This document shows positions 61,823 through 64,000 of a stretch of 64,000 nucleotides of DNA, piece by piece. The first letter of the stretch is position 1; every line of letters begins with the position of its first letter. The stretch spans positions 248,001 through 312,000 of the forward strand of contig NZ_JACYMM010000001.1 in the NCBI RefSeq assembly GCF_020858115.1, given 5' to 3'. Origin of the DNA: Janthinobacterium sp. FW305-129 (lineage in GTDB: Bacteria > Pseudomonadota > Gammaproteobacteria > Burkholderiales > Burkholderiaceae_D). The translations under genes were made by a program, and so were the position numbers. Under the pieces are notes generated by a model. The model saw only the letters and a program-made list of their open reading frames with translations. It did not search any database and was not told the DNA's origin.

Positions 61823-62860
61823 TCAGTTGGCGCTGAAATCGAGCACCACGCGCGCGGCGACCTTGCCATGTTCCAGCCGGCTGAAGACCTCGTTGATTGC
61901 CGACAACGGCTGCAATTCCACGTCGGCCTTGACCTTGCCATGCGCGGCGAACGCGAGCGCCTCGGCCATGTCCTGGCGCGTGCCCACAAAAGAGCCGCGT
62001 ATCGTCACGCAATTGGCGACGACGTCGAACAGCGGCGTCGGGAAGTCGCCCGGCGGCAAGCCGACCAATACGCAGGTGCCGCGCTTGCGCGTCATCGCCA
62101 CGCCTTGCTGGAAGGCATCGAGCGACGGCGCCGTGATCAGCACGCCGTGCGCGCCGCCGCCCGTCGCTTCGCGCAAGGCCGCGACCGGGTCGCCCTGGCG
62201 GGCGTTGATGGTGACTTCGGCGCCGAGGGCGCGCGCGTGCTCCAGCTTGCCTTCATCGATGTCGACGGCCGCCACGCGCAAGCCCATGGCCAGCGCGTAT
62301 TCGATGGCCAGGTGGCCCAGGCCGCCGATGCCGGACACGGCCAGCCATTCGCCGGGCCGCGCGCCCGTTTCCTTGATGCCCTTGTAGCTGGTGACGCCGG
62401 CGCAGATGATGGGCGCGGCTTGCACGGCGGAAAGACCGGCCGGAATGTGCGCGACGTAGCGCGGATCGGCCAGGATGTACTCGGCGAAGCCGCCATTCTT
62501 CGTGTAGCCGCCGAACTGCGCCTCGGCGCACACGGTTTCCCAGGCTGCCAGGCAATGTTCGCAATGGCCGCAAGCCGAGTACAGCCAGGGCACGCCGACC
62601 CGGTCGCCCAGCTGCACTTCGGTCACGCCCGTGCCCACGGCCACCACCAGGCCGATGCCTTCGTGGCCGGGAATGAACGGCGGCGTCGGCTTGACGGGCC
62701 AGTCGCCGCGCGCCGCATGCAAGTCCGTGTGGCACACGCCGCACGCTTCCGTCTTGACCAGGATCTGGCCGGGACCGGGCACCGGCACGGGAACCTCGCG
62801 CAGCACCAGCGGCTGGCCCAGTTGCTCGACAACGGCGGCTTTCATGGTTGTGGGTGTCAT
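61823..62860 (-). CDS. adhP: Zinc-dependent alcohol dehydrogenase (AdhP-like)
   Basis: A 345-residue NAD+-dependent, zinc-containing dehydrogenase close to bacterial AdhP (about 336 residues). Catalytic zinc ligands are in ACGVCHTDLHA and PGHEGIGLV; the structural zinc site is CGHCEHCLAAWETVC. The NAD-binding motif is GIGGLGHLAIEYA. It oxidises primary alcohols or reduces aldehydes, ethanol most likely. AAGGA lies about 7 bases before the ATG at 62860. A perfect ANR/FNR-type box at 62960-62973 suggests induction at low oxygen. Confidence 0.93.
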   Translation of the reverse strand: MTPTTMKAAVVEQLGQPLVLREVPVPVPGPGQILVKTEACGVCHTDLHAARGDWPVKPTPPFIPGHEGIGLVVAVGTGVTEVQLGDRVGVPWLYSACGHCEHCLAAWETVCAEAQFGGYTKNGGFAEYILADPRYVAHIPAGLSAVQAAPIICAGVTSYKGIKETGARPGEWLAVSGIGGLGHLAIEYALAMGLRVAAVDIDEGKLEHARALGAEVTINARQGDPVAALREATGGGAHGVLITAPSLDAFQQGVAMTRKRGTCVLVGLPPGDFPTPLFDVVANCVTIRGSFVGTRQDMAEALAFAAHGKVKADVELQPLSAINEVFSRLEHGKVAARVVLDFSAN

Positions 62861-62900
62861 ATCATTCCTTATCAAGTTGATCATGCATAGTGCTGCCATA

Positions 62901-62915
62901 GTCTGTTCAACAGAC
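62901..62915. promoter_or_regulatory. Perfect palindrome upstream of adhP
   Basis: GTCTGTT-C-AACAGAC, a 7-1-7 perfect inverted repeat 41-55 bases upstream of the adhP start. No regulator gene is adjacent, so the binding protein is unknown. Confidence 0.55.
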
Positions 62916-62959
62916 ATTTGCGTATGCTCACATTCTGCTGCATGCAATTCGAAAATAGA

Positions 62960-62973
62960 TTGATCTACATCAA
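62960..62973. promoter_or_regulatory. ANR/FNR box upstream of adhP
   Basis: TTGAT-CTAC-ATCAA, an exact match to the consensus TTGAT-N4-ATCAA, about 100 bases upstream of the adhP start. Low-oxygen control of this fermentation-type dehydrogenase is expected from the family, but inferred here. Confidence 0.7.
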
Positions 62974-63384
62974 TATATTAAAACGCGCCACATTCAATGC
63001 CCCGAATGCGGTTTCGGATAAATCCCCCTTATTTAAAACAGCGTACGCACTATGCCGCCGAGCGGATGGCGCCGACCAAGGGACGGCACCGCGCGGCTGC
63101 CAATGGGAAGGAGGCGGCCACCGTCACAATTGGTCACTTCTGGTGGGTATTGGTGGTTTGTTATTTAAGTAACGGAGTCACTATACTAAGCAAATCAGGG
63201 ACGGAAAGATAATGGAAAGATAAAAAGTACATTATTCAAGCCGATTTTTTATCCCTGGCTGGCGATAAAAATAAATCAAAAGAACTCGCTGGGCACCGCA
63301 ATGAAAGCCGCATATAAAAACAGCATGATTTTTTACCCGGCGAATACCGTCTTATTCACGAAGTTCTTGGCATAGAAAGAGACC
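62974..63384. other. AT-rich intergenic region upstream of the lipase gene
   Basis: This is the rest of the 524-base gap between the divergent adhP and lipase genes, markedly more AT-rich in its second half than the surrounding DNA. Apart from the promoter-like pair at 63158-63187 I see no gene or RNA in it. Confidence 0.55.
63158..63187 (+). promoter_or_regulatory. Candidate sigma70 promoter of the lipase gene
   Basis: TTGTTA (63158-63163) and TATACT (63182-63187) with an 18-base spacer. The leader to the ATG at 63385 would be about 190 bases, long enough to hold further control. Moderate match only. Confidence 0.4.
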
Positions 63385-64000
63385 ATGTCAGCACATTTTG
63401 ATGTTTTTCAACAGACGTTTGCCCTGTCCTTATTATCGAATCTGTCTTCCAACTATATCGCCAGGGACCGCTATGTTCCGGGCACGCATGGCGACCCGCT
63501 GGAAGCCCAGCTGGTGGCCAATATCCAGGCCGCCTTGCCTGAGCCGGCGGTCTCGGCAGGCCTGGGGACTGGCTGGGAAATCGTCTGGGGGCCGGCGGTC
63601 TGGCGCGGCGCGAAGTCCCGGGTGGCAGAGAATGCCGCCGTTGTTTTTTATAATCCGGAAGTCGCGTTCGAGGATGGAACGACAGCCGCAAGCTATGTGG
63701 TTGCCATTGCGGCCACCAATTTCATCTCCGGCTATGACTGGATCGTGGAGGATTTTACGGTGTCGTCCACCGTCAACTGGGCGCAATATGATCCGGCCAT
63801 GCCGTTTGCCGTTGCCGCTGCGCCCAATTCCGCCATGCCGCTCATTTCCAAAGGCACGGCGACTGGCGTGCGGCACATTGCCGCATTGACGCCGACCGAT
63901 CCTGCGCATGGAACAAGCAGCCTTGCCGATTTTATCGGGCAGCTCAATGGCACGGCAAGCGCCGGGACGCGCATGATCTTCACCGGGCATAGCCTTGCCG
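63385..64000 (+). CDS. Lipase-family (class 3-like) alpha/beta hydrolase, N-terminal part
   Basis: The gene is open to the window edge, with 205 complete codons visible from the ATG at 63385. The final visible residues, MIFTGHSLA, form the GxSxA/G nucleophile elbow of class 3-type lipases, and the preceding helix and strand pattern fits. No signal peptide is obvious at the N-terminus (MSAHFDVFQQTFALSLLS). AGAAAGAG lies a few bases before the ATG. The upstream DNA is AT-rich. The catalytic His and Asp must lie outside the window. Confidence 0.72.
   Translation, partial: MSAHFDVFQQTFALSLLSNLSSNYIARDRYVPGTHGDPLEAQLVANIQAALPEPAVSAGLGTGWEIVWGPAVWRGAKSRVAENAAVVFYNPEVAFEDGTTAASYVVAIAATNFISGYDWIVEDFTVSSTVNWAQYDPAMPFAVAAAPNSAMPLISKGTATGVRHIAALTPTDPAHGTSSLADFIGQLNGTASAGTRMIFTGHSLA

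Overview
The window is GC-rich (by eye roughly 60-65%) bacterial chromosome with dense, operon-rich coding. A cyoABCD-SURF1-RegBA cluster, LrgAB with a LysR regulator, SelD/MnmH with a PhnCDE-like transporter, and ANR/FNR-type boxes point to a betaproteobacterium of the Oxalobacteraceae, most likely Janthinobacterium or a close relative. This is inference from gene content and style; no rRNA or other marker is present. I see no tRNA, rRNA, CRISPR array, insertion sequence or prophage.

Layout. 1-1.5 kb: the tail of an unknown gene, a bidirectional terminator and an MFS transporter. 1.7-8.5 kb: a cytochrome bo3-type quinol oxidase operon (cyoABCD) running by overlapping stops and starts into a SURF1-family assembly factor and a RegB/RegA-type redox two-component pair. 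8.5-10.8 kb: small secreted or unknown proteins and a GNAT acetyltransferase. 10.9-16.4 kb (minus strand): mnmH-selD followed by a four-gene PhnD/PhnC/PhnE/PhnE-like importer, read here as a selenium uptake and use operon. 16.5-20.6 kb: a TetX-like flavin monooxygenase divergent from a TetR regulator with a perfect palindrome between them, then lrgAB divergent from a LysR regulator. 20.6-23.0 kb: a glutaminyl cyclase and two exported proteins of unknown role.

23.1-27.1 kb holds the most unusual compact system: an ANR/FNR-type box, then a 674-residue ferritin-like protein with a cysteine-rich tail, a DUF692/MNIO oxidase and a DUF2063 partner, all overlapping. The tail resembles the cysteine motifs of known MNIO substrates, so the ferritin-like protein may itself be modified. 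27.2-36.7 kb: small proteins, including an Imm33-like candidate, then a giant 2534-residue protein combining a GH18 chitinase domain, propeller/ankyrin-like regions, coiled coils and a hydrophobic hairpin, which looks toxin-like.

36.8-44.8 kb: a serine hydrolase, a DJ-1/PfpI protein, a phosphoethanolamine transferase, ferredoxin-NADP reductase, acyltransferase 3 and a DASS anion transporter. 44.8-52.8 kb (minus strand): a signalling operon of periplasmic binding protein, hybrid kinase and REC-PAS-GGDEF-EAL-REC response regulator, plus two small genes. 53.0-56.5 kb: a quinone oxidoreductase, an SDR and a TetR regulator with two matching operator-like sites, an AIG2-like protein and a secreted guanyl-specific ribonuclease. 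56.9-64 kb: an amidohydrolase, a Fur-boxed FTR1 iron permease fused to a cytochrome c domain, an unknown secreted protein, an ANR-boxed alcohol dehydrogenase and the start of a lipase cut by the window edge.
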